A DNA stretch of 64,000 bases from Roseiarcus sp963770035 (GTDB lineage Bacteria; Pseudomonadota; Alphaproteobacteria; Rhizobiales; Beijerinckiaceae): contig CAVYON010000056.1 in assembly GCA_963770035.1 (NCBI GenBank), positions 1 to 64,000 on the forward strand, given 5' to 3'. Position numbers and translations under genes: made by a program. Positions 12,021-24,090 of the stretch are shown here, in pieces. The notes under the pieces are model-generated. The model did no database searches, was not told where the DNA came from, and saw only the letters and a program-made list of their open reading frames with translations. The stretch's first letter is position 1; each line of letters starts with the position of its first letter.

Positions 12021-14105
12021 ATGACGACTGGGCCACCCTCACTAGTCGATCACGCGACATCGCCGCCGCCTCGGAAGCTCTCGACCAGGGCAGTAGCGCA
12101 AAGGAAAGTCTATGGCAAGAAGAAGAACAAGGCACCACGAGCGGTATTTGATCCAAAGAGTCCGTCAAGGTCATCAGATCAGCCCCAGGAATCCAACGAC
12201 GCCGTCAAAGCTATCCAGACCAAGCTTGCCCAAGTGTCCATCGCTGAGGACACAGTCGATACTCCAGCACCCGCGCCAGCAACAACAATAGACAACTTAG
12301 AAAGCCAGTTTGCCGACCTAGACATCGATTCACATGACAAATTGACAGCGGATTCCTCTCCACAACAAACGGAGCGCACTTCGACTAAGCAGCCTACCCC
12401 GGAGGCCGCGCCTGCGAGAAAGAAGGGTTATCACAAGAGGGTGGAGGTCGTGATCTACAACAAAAAGCCTAAGAAAACATACCCGGCGACAACAGAGAAG
12501 AACGAAGCATCATCCACCAGCAATCAGACGCCACGAAAGAAAACCCCCAAAGCACGAAGATCATCTGGATTCATCCACGATCCCCAAGTCAACAGTTACG
12601 TTCAGCCAATTCTCAACGAAGCATTATCGCTACTCGCCTCCCAGAATGTTCAAAGATTCAGTACATGGGCTTCGCGCTCAGCTACCATGTTCGACGTCGC
12701 AAAACTCGCCGAGGGTTCATATGGAGAGGTTTATAAGTTACACTTGCGCGACGAAAGTAGCCGACCCGCAGTGTTAAAATCTAAACTTGCAAAACTCAAG
12801 GCATACGGGAACGGCGTGTTCAAGGTAGTACCACTATGTGCAAGGAAAGGTCCTGGATCCAAGAAATTCACTAGCATCGAAGAGATGGTCTCTGAAATAA
12901 AGATGCTCAAGTATCTTGATCCAATTCCGGGATTCGCCCGATTCAGAGAAATCCATGTAGTGCAAGGTCGTTTCCCGGAATCTTTTCAGCGGGCTTGGGA
13001 TCACTACAAGGCGACAAATGATGACAGCATAAATCCCAACCCGGCGAATAAGAAGGCATACCCGGATACTCAACTGTGGGCGATTCTGGAGATGGATGAT
13101 GCGGGATGTGAGCTGGAGAAGTTTCGCTGGTCGTCGATTTTCCAGATTTATGACATTTTCTGGGGTGTTGCTATGTCTTTGGCTCGCGCGGAGGAGTATG
13201 CTCTTTTCGAGGTGAGTCTCCATAGAAACCTAGAACCCAAGATCATAAAAAGTTAACGTCACCGACCCAGCACCGGGACCTCCATCTAGGCAATATTTGC
13301 ATTCGGTCTACTCGACCTGATGGTGCGATGAGGCCTCCTTCTGACATGGAGATCGCGCGACAGAGCTCGGCTAGTGGATTCGGACTTAGCGCCTTGGAGA
13401 CAACTATAATTGACTACTCGCTCTCTCGTGCCGACCTGCGGCTGGCTGATTTGCCTGATCATCCTGTTGGTGTTATCGAGATGCTTCTTCCGATTTAGAT
13501 AAGAAGCAGATCTTCGATGCGGTTGGCGAGGATGAGGATGAAATACTTCTCAGAAATACTTATCGATAGTGCGTCTCTCTTTCACCATTTTCAGTCAAAG
13601 CAAGAAGCTAATCATTTGCCTTCACAGTATGCGAGCTACTCTCTACACAGGAAATCCTTTGGAGACTGAGAAGACACCCGATATTCCGGGTATCTGGGCA
13701 GAGTATGCTCCACGAACAAACCTAGTTTGGCTACTTTTCATTCTCAAGAACCTCATGAAAAATCGAAAACCCGAGCCAGCACAGTCAGCACCTGCCCCCG
13801 TATCACACCCTCAAAGAAAGGCTCTGGCACCCTGTTCACCTAATAGAAATATGGAGAGACAACCGTCAAAAGCAAAGACGAACAAGCCGAATGATCAGAA
13901 CTTGGCTGAAACCCTTGTCAAGGAACGCCAGAGCAAAGATCTGCAAACACGTATTATGCAGCTCAAGCAGACTCTTGAAGGTAGAATGAAGACCGTCTTG
14001 GATCTTCTGGACCTCGAAAATGGACACGAGGATATGTGTTGCGCAGCTGATCTTGTTGCCTACGCAATAGATTCACAATGGCTGGCTGAGCAAGATTTCT
14101 TTTGA
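12021..14105 (+). CDS. Haspin-type serine/threonine kinase; one frame break
   Basis: Exons 12021-13211, 13271-13568 and 13628-14105 give about 655 aa once one missing base is restored. The N-terminal 200 residues are disordered, basic and Ser/Thr/Pro-rich. The atypical kinase domain has a glycine loop (LAEGSYGEVYKL), a catalytic Lys region (VFKVVPL), an alpha-C Glu (EEMVSEIKML), HRDLHLGNICI across the first intron, and IIDYSLSRA in place of DFG, which is the haspin signature. The C-terminal lobe has DKKQIFDAVGEDEDEILLR and YMRATLYTGNP. Haspin phosphorylates histone H3 Thr3 to place the chromosomal passenger complex at centromeres. The frame changes between VIEM and SSDLDKK (near 13483), best explained by loss of one G. 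The first ATG in a good context (12021) was chosen; the frame stays open upstream to 11775. Confidence 0.85.
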
Positions 14106-14716
14106 ACTAGATGTTGGCATTATTGTTTTTCATCGACACATTGCATTGGACTAAGCATAGGATTATGGAGTTTTGGGCTTATTAGGGTGTGAATATCAAC
14201 ATATCAACATATAGAGGAGTTTTGATTGGCTTTTCTTTGGATTCTGCGTGCGACATGCACCAGACAGAGCATATCAACGATTCATTTCTGATTATAAACG
14301 CATCTTTGATTACAAATACATTGCTCATTATCATGCGTATGGCACTCAAGAACCGTCTGGTGTTCAGGGCAAGATACCGAGGAGAACAAGGTACATAAAA
14401 CGAATGGTTTTTCATTCTCCATAGAAGAGGGAGAACAACTAAGCTTAAGTACAATTAGAGCTAAGAATAGCCACCAGCAATAGTCATTAACCACTAGCCA
14501 TCAGAAATTTTTGAGCATCAACATGTCCCCGGACTGAACGTTCCTCAAAGACACGAAATCCAAGATAAACCACCAGCTCACATCCCAAACAGGCTCGGCA
14601 ATCAACATCTCAAAATGCAACGACAAGCCACAGCCCAAGCCTTATTCGAGGAGAGATTGTTCATCCAAGATTCAATGTCTAATATGACCAGTCAAAATTA
14701 TCCACAGATCGACAAC
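14106..14716. other. Convergent intergenic region
   Basis: Between the 3' ends of the kinase (+) and the P450 (-). AT-rich; the short open frames here overlap each other on both strands and show no protein features. Confidence 0.5.
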
Positions 14717-16480
14717 TCAAAGCACGGCATTGGTCTCAGCTCCAGCACTAGAAAGCTGAACCATGAGAGGTGGGCGCTTCCAAAGTGAAAACGAGTTTTG
14801 GACCACCCAGTTGAAGGACTCAGATTGGAGGGTGAAGTCGTAATGGAAGAGGAGTTTGGTGAGAATAAGACGCATTTCAGCATTTGCTAAGCTGGAGACC
14901 CATGAGATCTTGTTAGTTTCTTAAGTCTGGAGATTAGGGAAAATAATTAAGTTGATGGGTGTATTATATCACTTACTGCTGTCCAAGGCAATTACGAGGT
15001 CCATAAGAGTAAGGATGGAAAGCTTCTTTGTTGTCTGATGCGTAGGGTTCAGATTCGGGACCGGCTAGCCAGCGTTCCGGGACGAAGGAGTCAGGGTCCT
15101 TGAAGTGAGTTGCTGCGCGGAATGCAGAGTACAAAGAAACCGAGACGGATACCTGAAGTCGTCAGTATCGAGGGAAGGCACAAGCCTTCATTCCCATCCA
15201 GAATCATGAGACGGGATGTAATGCGATACTTACACCCTCAGGCACGTAGTCATCATTGATCATGGCTCCACCCTCCGGCACAATACGCGGAAGCATAGCA
15301 GGGATAGGAGGGTAAATGCGAAGGCTCTCAGTGAGGACAGCATTGAGGTAGGGAAGCTCTGCAATAGCAGCGAGATTGATGTCAGATGCCTTCTCGAAGG
15401 CGGCACGAAGCTCTGTGACTAGTCGAATATACTTTACCTGATGGCGGAGCAGGTAGTACATGCAGCCTGAAAGAAGAGCGGCCGTTGTTTCACTTCCAGC
15501 GAGCACAAAGACAGCAGCATTGGCATCGATCTCGGATTGCGATAGTCCCTTCCCATCTTTGCTGTGCTTGAGGATGTAAGATGTAAAGTCGGGTCTCGTA
15601 GTATTGCTGTTGATACGGCGGCGAATTTTATCAACACTTAGATTGAAACTGGCAATGCGCTTATCAAGTAGATGTTTGGGGACCAAGAGGGCAAAAAGAG
15701 GAAGTAGAAATGGGAAAAACCAGAAAACTTTGAGATATGCACTTGCCTTGACGGCATCCAAAATAATCAATACCCACCAATGGTACGTGTTATTAGCGAG
15801 GCAGCCGAAAGGCTCTCCAAAGGCAAGGTCACCGATAAGATCGAAAGTAGTGAAATTGAACCAGCGGGTCAAATCCACGACTGAAGAGCAAGAAACGCAC
15901 AAGACCTCACCCAGTTTGTCAATCAGCATGTCCGCATAGGTATGAAGAATACCCTCCTGCTCACCAAGGGCCTTATTAGAAAAAGCATGCGTCAACAGGC
16001 GACGCATACGCTGATGATCGTGATAATTCGCGGTGATGACGGCGTTAACTCCATTAGGCGTTGGTGAATAAAGTGCGGGGTCCTTGAGAAAGACCTTTTG
16101 TCCCTTCTTTCGATGGCCGTAGATATCTTTCCAGGCAGCAGCAGCCCGATAGGCGAGGGCATTAGGAGCAATGCGGACCACTTCCCCATACTTGTCATGC
16201 AAGTCTTTAATGACAGCATGCTGCTTTCCTCGGATATCCCACATTAGATGAGAAATTGGAGAGCACACGGCCAGCTTGGGACCTGGATATCGGCTGAGTG
16301 GATGAAAATACAGATTGTACATCGTCCATCCAGCACAATACCCAATAAGCTGCAAGAGAAAATAGAATGTAAGAAGATAGACCACTGACAATGCAATTGG
16401 AGTGGAACTGCACTTACCAGCATGAGGAGAGCTTGCATAACTGCCCAGAAAGATGGCTCAGTAGAAACTTCTGGTGCCAT
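14717..16480 (-). CDS. Cytochrome P450 monooxygenase, membrane-anchored
   Basis: Four exons on the minus strand (16480-16418, 16349-15234, 15152-14977, 14891-14717) encode 509 aa with consistent GT..AG introns. An N-terminal membrane helix is followed by the proline hinge (HPLSRYPGPKL) and the motif KYGEVVRIAPN. The I-helix is VFVLAGSETTA, the K-helix ESLRIYPP (ExxR), the PERW motif is FVPERWL, and the heme loop is HPYSYGPRNCLGQ with the Cys ligand. This combination is typical of the fungal isotrichodermin C-15 hydroxylase-like P450s. The substrate cannot be predicted. The next gene on this strand is a nucleoside transporter and no polyketide, peptide or terpene synthase is nearby, so a biosynthetic cluster is not supported. 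No frame break was needed. Confidence 0.88.
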
Positions 16481-17156
16481 ATTCGTAGAAGACGATTTCT
16501 CGATTTCGAAGGTACGAGGGGTTCATGCGCTTAGAACAAATTTGAAATTGAATGGCTCAATGATCAGGGAAAGAGGTAACGAGGACTGCAAAATGCGAGT
16601 GAAGAAAAGAAATAAGAGAAAAGGAATCACGTCAATGATCCATGGGAAAACATGAAGTGGTGGCGCTGGTGTCTGTCCAAAATAGGAAGGGCATCAAGTA
16701 AGAGTTTATAAGGCTGTGATAAAGCTCCAAAAACAGCATATCTTGGTAAGTTTTACCAAAAATCCATTTTGGCCTTGGAGGTTCTGCAGGAAACATCCGG
16801 CATTGATGCATATTTAGGGACGTCGACCTGGGCTTATGCAGACTGAGACAGTTTGATTTAGATTTCTATGATTGCATTATCTTCAGATGTTGGGATGACC
16901 TGTTTAAGCTTTGATAGACCCCACATGGCGGTGAGCAGAGCGAGTTCTTTACAAGATCCCTTCAAGAGCAACGTGATTATTTAAAAGAACCAAGGACATG
17001 CCAAATATGGTTGGAATGAAAGGAAAATAAGAAAGTCAACGTCCTATATGATACCGAAATGTATTTGATAGTGCAGTCATAAGTCGTAAAAGTCTATACA
17101 ATAGATCGATAATAATGCAAGCCAAGACAACTTGCAAATGCAACTTCGAGCCGTTC
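16481..17156. other. Intergenic region between P450 and nucleoside transporter
   Basis: P450 promoter and the 3' region of the transporter. The plus-strand frame at 16422-16655 overlaps the P450 first exon and is not credible. Nothing else found. Confidence 0.45.
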
Positions 17157-18576
17157 TTAACTGGCCACGAGGAAGCTCAATAAGCTACCAGCTGTCAAAC
17201 CGCCAACAAGCATCATGCTCATAAATCCGCCGGCTGCCTCTCGCTCGTGGGGGTCCACCCAGTATGTGGCGCCCATCATGCAGCTCGAAGCTAAATATCC
17301 ATTGGTGACTCCGAAGAACAGTTGCACAACGAAAAGATAGAAAAAATCGCTGGACACAAAGGCACCTTGACCATTGACATTGCAGAACAGGTATAGTGGG
17401 ATGAATCCCACACGTGCAATGGACAGGACAAAAGCAAGCCAGGGGCGGTGCGCAAGAGATAGTCTTGGAATAGCGACGGACAACCTTCCACAAAGATCTC
17501 CTATGTTCCAGAACAAGAATCCCAGTGGGATGAAGATGGGTGGGTCATAAAGCCTTGACTTCTGCGGGTCATTGACAGATAATATCTCAGAAGTATAGAC
17601 CGGAAACGCCATCATGGTCATTGTAAAGCACAAGAACACAGCGATAGCCAAATATCGAAGTTTCTTGAAAAGGGTCCACAAGCTCACGGTCTGATCATTG
17701 AGCTCATCATGGTCGACTAGAGTTGAATCCTCATCTTCATGCGTATACTTCACCCGCGTGTCAGGCCTTTGTCTCAGAAGATAAAGAAACGCAAGCAGGG
17801 TCAGCACAGAAACTCCAGTCGCAGTCAAAAAGTAGATAAAAGCAGATTTGGGAGATGATGTCTGCGAGTTTTGGTCATTGGTGTTTTTCCTTGGGACCAC
17901 AACGACAGAAATAATTTGAACAATGCATGGTAGCACACCAGCCACGCCCTGGCCACTCATAATGGCCTGTGTATACTCCTCTCTGCCAAATCCTGCAACA
18001 TATGCAAAGACGCCATTCTGGTTGAGACCCGTAGCCAGACTGGCACCAAATACCATGACCATCAAAAAGCCAAAATATGCGCGCACCGAGATATCCTTGA
18101 ACACAATAGTTGAAAATGCGAGTAAGGTGAAAATGACACAATTCATAAGTAGTGAAAGAATTATGCGCCATGGATAAGACGCATTCTTCTGGATCCTGGC
18201 GAGGGTATATGCCGATACAAGGTTGGTAATTGTTGAGACCGATAGAATGGAGGACTGATAGTGGGTTGCGGTCCACTCGCTTGATTCAAAGCGCTCGTAG
18301 AAGTATGGTGCTGCGGCTAAGAACATGTTCCTGGAGCATTACCGACGGAGATTAGTTCCATGGGGGGTTGCTAATGGAGTTTCTTTCGGCTGCGATATTG
18401 ACTTACCATGCCCATAGCATGGCAACTCCTAAGAGAAAGAAAATGCTATATTCAAACCGCGAAAAGCGAGACCATGGCCGTCGTTGAGGATGCTCTATTC
18501 CAGCAGAGTCGTCCTCAACTTGATCCTCCAGAGGTTCGTAAGCCGTATCCGAGGCCATTCTGCGTATCCGTTCCAT
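17157..18576 (-). CDS. Equilibrative nucleoside transporter (ENT/Fun26 family)
   Basis: Exon 1 (18576-18407) and exon 2 (18330-17157) encode 447 aa; a Trp codon is split by the intron (LWAW|NMFLAAAPYF). The N-terminus is hydrophilic, then about eleven membrane segments follow, with a large charged loop after the sixth (HEDEDSTLVDHDELND). ENT features include the WNMFLAAAPYF first segment, FGASLATGLNQNGVFA, and a late segment GDLCGRLSVAIPRL. Fungal members act at the vacuole or internal membranes and move nucleosides down their gradient. I chose the ATG at 18576 (MERIRRMAS) because homologues commonly begin this way; a second ATG at 18558 is possible. The gene is intact. Some tools call this family MFS-like, but the topology and motifs favour ENT. 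Confidence 0.85.
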
Positions 18577-19298
18577 AATTAATTATTACGGGAGGAGAAA
18601 TCCCATTTGAATTCCGGATCTGAGTGGGAAGAAGCCGCGCTCTTTAAAGAGAGCGTGAGGGGTGAGGTTGCAGCTTGGATGAATCAGCGGGGACGGCGGG
18701 TCCACATGACCTCTCGTGGGCCATGAAGATCAGAGGTCAGATACGCTTTTCCCTCTCAGTCATACTGGCAGAAAATCAGTAAGCAAATACGACGCTGAAA
18801 AAGAAATCACATATACCGCCTGTTCAGGTACCTTTTCAAGTCGATCGGTACCTGCACCTGCAATAAATCATGGACCATCCTTACATATCCCTACTAGTTT
18901 TGAAATGCAGCCGTGGAAGATCCGGATCCAGACATGTTACAACATCCGACCCCTGGCACCTATTCACCGTAATGAATGACCAAATGCGGAGAATGCGAAC
19001 TGAACCAAGCAGTAGTTTGCCGCGTTTCATTGGTGTCTTCTTATGATCAGGCGTCATATTGTTGATAAATGTCTTGTTACCCTATGGTCGCATCGTCCAA
19101 ATGACCTTCTTTCTGCATTTGCTAGAATACCTTTACAACCCCCTTTAGAAAACCCTCTAGAGAGATCTTTAAAAAGACTTCATAAATCAGTATAGTAGTT
19201 CAGCTCTCCACAGTGCCCAGGGGCTTTGCTGTATATTATTTATACTAGTATAGGATATGCATCTTGACGAAAAACTAGCCAGAGGGTGTATGTAGCTT
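18577..19298. other. Intergenic region upstream of the nucleoside transporter
   Basis: Promoter of the transporter (minus strand) and 3' region of the SRR1-like gene. The frame at 18716-18979 shows no recognisable features. Confidence 0.45.
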
Positions 19299-20602
19299 TT
19301 ACTGATCACCAAACTTGGGAGCGAAGAACGTGCCGTCGTGGTTGGGAGCTGGGGGAGCCTCGGACTTCCGAATATAGATAACCACCTTCTTCCACTCCTC
19401 ATCGTCGGATGCAAACTCGTGCATATCATACTCTTCCATCATATTTCTGACTCTCAGGGTGCTGGGATCGGTCCTGACGAGTATGTTAATTCTGAGTTCT
19501 CAGATACAAAACCTCCATATATAATAGCTCGGGAAGCTCGGGGAGATACGCACGAGTTCGTATCTTCATGTTCTACTTGGTACCAGATTGCAATGGCAGG
19601 TCTAGCGATATCTGCGATGATTTCCTTCACAGGAACATTGGGTGCAACAGAGAGTAAAACCGATCGCTCATCAACTTCAAGCCAACCGCGAGGATCATCA
19701 ATCATCTCGAAGTCGATGTCAGCGAGGACTTCTCTATCAATGGAGGTATTAATCGGGTCCTGAATATAGCATGATATATCACTGTCATGATCTCGCTCCT
19801 TCAGCCAGTTTCTCACAGTAACAAGCAATGCAGTCTGGAGCGCAGCATGCTTGTTATTTTGTAGATCCAAGCTACCACAGGCGAACCCGATAATGTTGTT
19901 AATAGGATGGCCACTCGCAAATGAACGCAAGATTGATTCGAGATTTTTGCATGTCTCACTCTTTTCCCATTCCTCTCTCTTCTCTTGGAAATCTTGAACA
20001 ACAGCTTCAAGGCTTCAAATTAGCTCCTCGTCCAGAAACTCTTTCTTCTCTCTACTGTTACCCTGGCACAGCTGGTGCATCAACTGTAGAGAAGCATAAG
20101 CTGAACTTTCGATCCCATGCCATCTCAAGTCTCCTTTGAGTCTTGTTGCAGACCCGTAATTCACCCCAAGTTTATTACTGATCGGCGTTAGCTGTTGAAA
20201 CATGTAGGAAGTCATTTCAGTAGCCGCAGCTACCAAAGGTCAATATTGATCTTACTAGACAAATTCAGTCACATCCTCCAAGTCCTTGCCATTTGAAAGC
20301 TCAATGACCTTTCCAAGCTTCACTTCCCATTCAAGAAAAGCCCCAGTCATGTCCTTGATGACAACTTTGCCCCCTGCACTGGCTTGGCTCCGAATCTGAT
20401 CCCACAAGTCTCGAATTGCCTGCTTTGTAAAAAAGGGTATACCGGACTTATAAATTTCATCGATGCGAGATTTGACTTGCTCTTCTGTTGGATTCTCACG
20501 GGACTCAAGCAACCTAGGCTGCGATTTTGCCCATATTGTGTATCCTTGTGATGATGTTGAGGTAATTATAGGATCAAAGCTATCACTCATATCGTCGCTC
20601 AT
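19299..20602 (-). CDS. SRR1-like domain protein
   Basis: Proposed exons on the minus strand are 20602-20256, 20177-20062, 20004-19554 and 19473-19299 (362 aa). The introns have good donors and CTAAC/CTAAT branch points. The SRR1 domain is seen in NNIIGFACGSLDLQNNKHAAL, a Rossmann-like start, then ISCYIQDPI and DREVLADIDFEMIDDPRG, followed by VDERSVLLSVAPNVPVKEII. SRR1 proteins were first linked to circadian and light signalling in Arabidopsis and to cell-cycle or heme-related roles in yeast; the biochemical activity in fungi is unclear. The N-terminal 115 residues are specific to filamentous fungi, and the C-terminal tail (about 55 aa) is acidic. An apparent in-frame TGA at 20015-20017 falls inside the second intron I propose (20061-20005), so the gene need not be broken. 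Confidence 0.72.
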
Positions 20603-21168
20603 GTTGATAATTTGGGGGCGAGGTTCTTGATATTCCGAAACAGGTATACCTGGGAAGAACACTGAAGGTGGATGAAAGTGGAGAAGTTTAGACAGTTGGG
20701 CATGGAATCGAGTCCGAATTATACGCCCCCGTGAACATGGTGCAGGGGTCCATGCAGGTGGCGCCGAAAAAAAAACAAGCATGAACCGTCACATCACATT
20801 TGACCTGCCACATATATGCGCGAATTCACGAGTGTTGGTTACAGGCGCCAATGCCTAGGCCAATGATATTTTTACGCAGGTGTTACCTGCAAAGCTGTAT
20901 GGCGTGTCAACGAGGACGCAATCGAGCGTCATTTAATTCTGGATTCATAAACAAGAACTTGATGGTATGGTATAATCCAATATGTTGGGTGTTTATACAT
21001 AGTTACGCGTCTTTATAAAGTCTATCGCCAAATCGCCCAAAGAAAAGGTTGAAAAGATGCAAGAGAAGAGAGCAAACCCAGGAGTGAAAGCACATGTTCG
21101 GCGGAGACTTTCTCACAAAAGTTCCCTAGGTGAGTGGAGTAGCGGCGTCAAAACAAGAGAATGTATGT
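20603..21168. other. Intergenic region between SRR1-like gene and ABC exporter
   Basis: Promoter of the SRR1-like gene (minus strand) and the 3' end region of the ABC exporter. A 72-codon frame at 20800-21018 has no features. No gene called. Confidence 0.45.
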
Positions 21169-23637
21169 TTATTCCTTTTTGTTAGAAGACTTTTCGATGG
21201 CCTTCTCTTCCTCCACAATTTCCGATTCTGTCTCCTTCTGGAGTTCCCAAAGCTCTTCTGGCTCCGTTGCTCGCTTTGGGGGTGAGGTAACTTCTCCACC
21301 ACTCATTTGCCATTCCATGAGCTTGGTGAAAGCTCCATCTGGGCGAGCGCTGAGTTCCTCAAAAGAGCCTTGCTCAGCAACCGTGCCATCCGGTCCGAGG
21401 ACAATGATTGTATCAGAGCGTTTAATTGTGGACAGACGGTGGGCAATGCTGATTGTGGTATTGTTTCCGCGCAGTAAAGCAGCCAATGCACTGTTGACCA
21501 AGGTCTCGGATTCGGCGTCGAGCGCTGATGTGGCCTCGTCAAGAATCAAAATGTCGGGGTCTTTGATTAGTGCTCTTGCAATAGCAATTCGCTGTTTCTG
21601 TCCACCGGACAACTGCGCGCCGCGAGCCCCAACGTGGGTGTCAAGACCATCGGGCTAATTGTATGTCAGTATTGGCGGCATGCGTAGGTTAGATTAATAC
21701 TTACAAAGTCACTGATGAACTGGCAGTTGGCTTTGCGTGCCGCAGCAATGATCTCTGATCGTGTGGCATCAGGCCGACCATAAGAAATGTTCTCAGCGAT
21801 GGTGCCGGAAAAGAGCACAGGCTCTTGGGAAACGACACCAATCTTTCTTCGAAGGGATTTGGCATTCATTTCACTGATGTCCTTGCCATTGATGTACACT
21901 TTGCCAGCAGTGGGGCTGTAAAATCGAAGTAGAAGGGACGCAATTGTTGACTTGCCACCACCTGAAGGCCCAACGATGGCAACATTAGTTCCTTGGGGAA
22001 TTTCGAAATCCAGGTTCTTGAAAATTGCCACCGCTGGACGAGTCGGATAGCTGAAGTTCACCTTATCAAAACGGATCGGCCCGCGTGCAGAATCTACGCG
22101 AAGGCCTTTGGTAGGATGGATCGTCGGGTGTCGGTCCTGCAACTCGAAAAGTCGGCTTGCAGCACCCACGCCTTTCATGAGTTCGGAATAGAAACTGGAG
22201 AGACCAATCATGCTTGAGCCAGCGTATGCGGTGTACATCAAGAACGATGTCAACTCTCCAATACTTATGGCTCCCGATTGTACCATACCTCCTCCAACAT
22301 AGAGAAGAGATAATACTGTCATATTACCCATAAGCCCGGTCTAACAATAGTCAGTAGGCGCGAATAGATGGTTTAAAATCATACACAGTTTAAGTACTTA
22401 CTGAGCTGAAGAAGGCCGCACTGATTAGTGATTCCCTCTTGCCAGTGTCGAAAATTTTGCGAACTTGTTTGTTGTATCGATTTACCTCAAGGATCTCACC
22501 TGCAAAAGACTGACTTGTCTTAACGTTGCCAAGCCGTTCTTCAGCAATCTTGGTCAAAGTTCCCAGGTTCTTCTGCATCTGACGACTGATGTTTCTGATG
22601 GCACGACCATAGAACAAAGCACCCAGGCCAATTGGAGGGAGCAGTAGAAACAAAATGCTCGATAGCTTTACGCTAGTATAAGCCATTAAACTGAATCCAG
22701 CTACACCGCTGACGGCGGCACGTAATCCGTCCGACAAGTTCTGCGTGATACTCTTGCCCACTATAATGGTGTCAGAGCCAAGTCGAGAGATCAGATCACC
22801 CACACGATTTGCGTCGAAGAACTCGGCATCCTGAATGAAAGTCTGGCGGAAAAGCTTGGAACGCAGTCTAGCTACGATGCGCTCACCAACAATACGGAGG
22901 ATGATAATACGACCATAGTTGGCAGCCGCACCAATAACCAGTACACCGGCTAGGGCGCTATAGAACATTGGAAGGCTCATTCCAAACAGTTCACCACCGC
23001 CCTCCGCTACGCTCTTCGTAGCAGTATCCATGATCTTTCCAATTGAGAGAGGAATCGACATAGTAATACCCGAAGAAATGAGCAAGAAGAAGAACGCAAA
23101 TCCAAGCTTCTTGGATTCAGGCTGTGCAACCTTCAACAACCTCCAAATTTCCGCGAATCCAGATTTCTTGCCTGAAGCACCTTCTTTGGCCAAACGAGCA
23201 CTCAAATTGACCTGCGCAGCTTGTGCGGCTCGCTCTGAAAGTTCGAATCCTTTCTCCAAGTCATCCTCTTCCTTTTCCGGGGTGGAGCGGGTGTTGGAAC
23301 CGGTGGAATTGGAAGGCACTACCGGTTTCTCTTGAAGGCGGCAAGTTGTAGAGGAGAGAGATCGGGTTTGCGAAACCATGCGAGACGTCGAGGGGTTATA
23401 TTGGAAGCCATTTTGGTGAATTGACAGGGGAACCTCGGTCAACCGGAAAAGGCTGCCGGGTCTGTCGCGGAGACGTTGGGAGGATGTTGAGTATAGCCGA
23501 CTGGCAGAATTGAAGCCACAGGATGGTACAGAGAGCTGAATTGGCTGAGGAACTAGGTCTCGCAGCACAGCACTCTGCGGTCTCAAAACTGACCGAGGGC
23601 TCGGGCCCGTCCAAGCCGGAAGCCGGACACCGCGCAT
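21169..23637 (-). CDS. Mitochondrial half-size ABC exporter (Mdl1/ABCB10-like)
   Basis: Three exons (23637-22402, 22340-21705, 21654-21169) encode 785 aa. The first 170 residues are basic and Ser-rich (RSLSSTTCRLQ), as in mitochondrial presequences. A six-helix ABC type-I exporter domain follows, then one nucleotide-binding domain: Walker A GPSGGGKST, Q-loop VVSQEPVLF, signature LSGGQKQR, Walker B ILILDEATSALD and switch His in SIAHRLST. Half-size exporters of this kind dimerise in the inner mitochondrial membrane; yeast Mdl1 is linked to export of peptides from the matrix and ABCB10 to heme and redox physiology. An acidic tail (SEIVEEEKAIEK) ends the protein. It is transcribed divergently from CDC37 with a 453-nt shared promoter region. 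No frame break is visible. Confidence 0.92.
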
Positions 23638-24090
23638 ATTCCCGGCTGTGTATTTCAGGTCAATGCCTCAAGGATATATCAGGATAATAATCACTGATAA
23701 GAAAAGGAGCAGGCCATTATCTGTATTATTATGCGCATGCGGGTTTATCGAAAAACAAACGTGCTGCCCGGTTCATGACCATATAGAACATTCTCCGAAA
23801 GCATGTGGTGATGCAAGATGGCGAAACCCCGTTGTCGGCAAGGTCCTGGCAGAATCACACCGCCCATCGAGACTCGTAGAGAGCTTTAGATGTTTCGGCC
23901 TTTAGGCTGGCGATTTCCTTCCTCTAGCTTGTTTGTGCTTGAAGATTTGGATCTTTGTCTGAGATCTGGAGATCAGTATTTTCTGGGGTTGATTTAATCC
24001 CATCAGTACTTCAAGCCACTCACTATCTCTCACATTAATCACTACATACCATACCCCGCCCCGCCTACTAAAAAACCGCATCCTGCCAAT
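23638..24090. promoter_or_regulatory. Shared divergent promoter region of ABC exporter and CDC37
   Basis: The two genes start 453 bp apart and point away from each other. Pyrimidine-rich stretches precede the CDC37 ATG (CTCACTATCTCTCACA near 24021), as is common before fungal start sites. No specific factor site was identified. Confidence 0.45.

Noticed and set aside
14717..18576. Secondary-metabolite cluster (P450 plus transporter)
   Set aside because: No backbone synthase or pathway regulator is near; the transporter is of the nucleoside (ENT) type and the other neighbours are housekeeping genes.
20015..20017. Premature stop in the SRR1-like gene
   Set aside because: The TGA lies within a proposed 57-nt intron (20061-20005) with a GTAACA donor, a GCTAAT branch point and an AG acceptor; splicing keeps the frame into the SRR1 domain.
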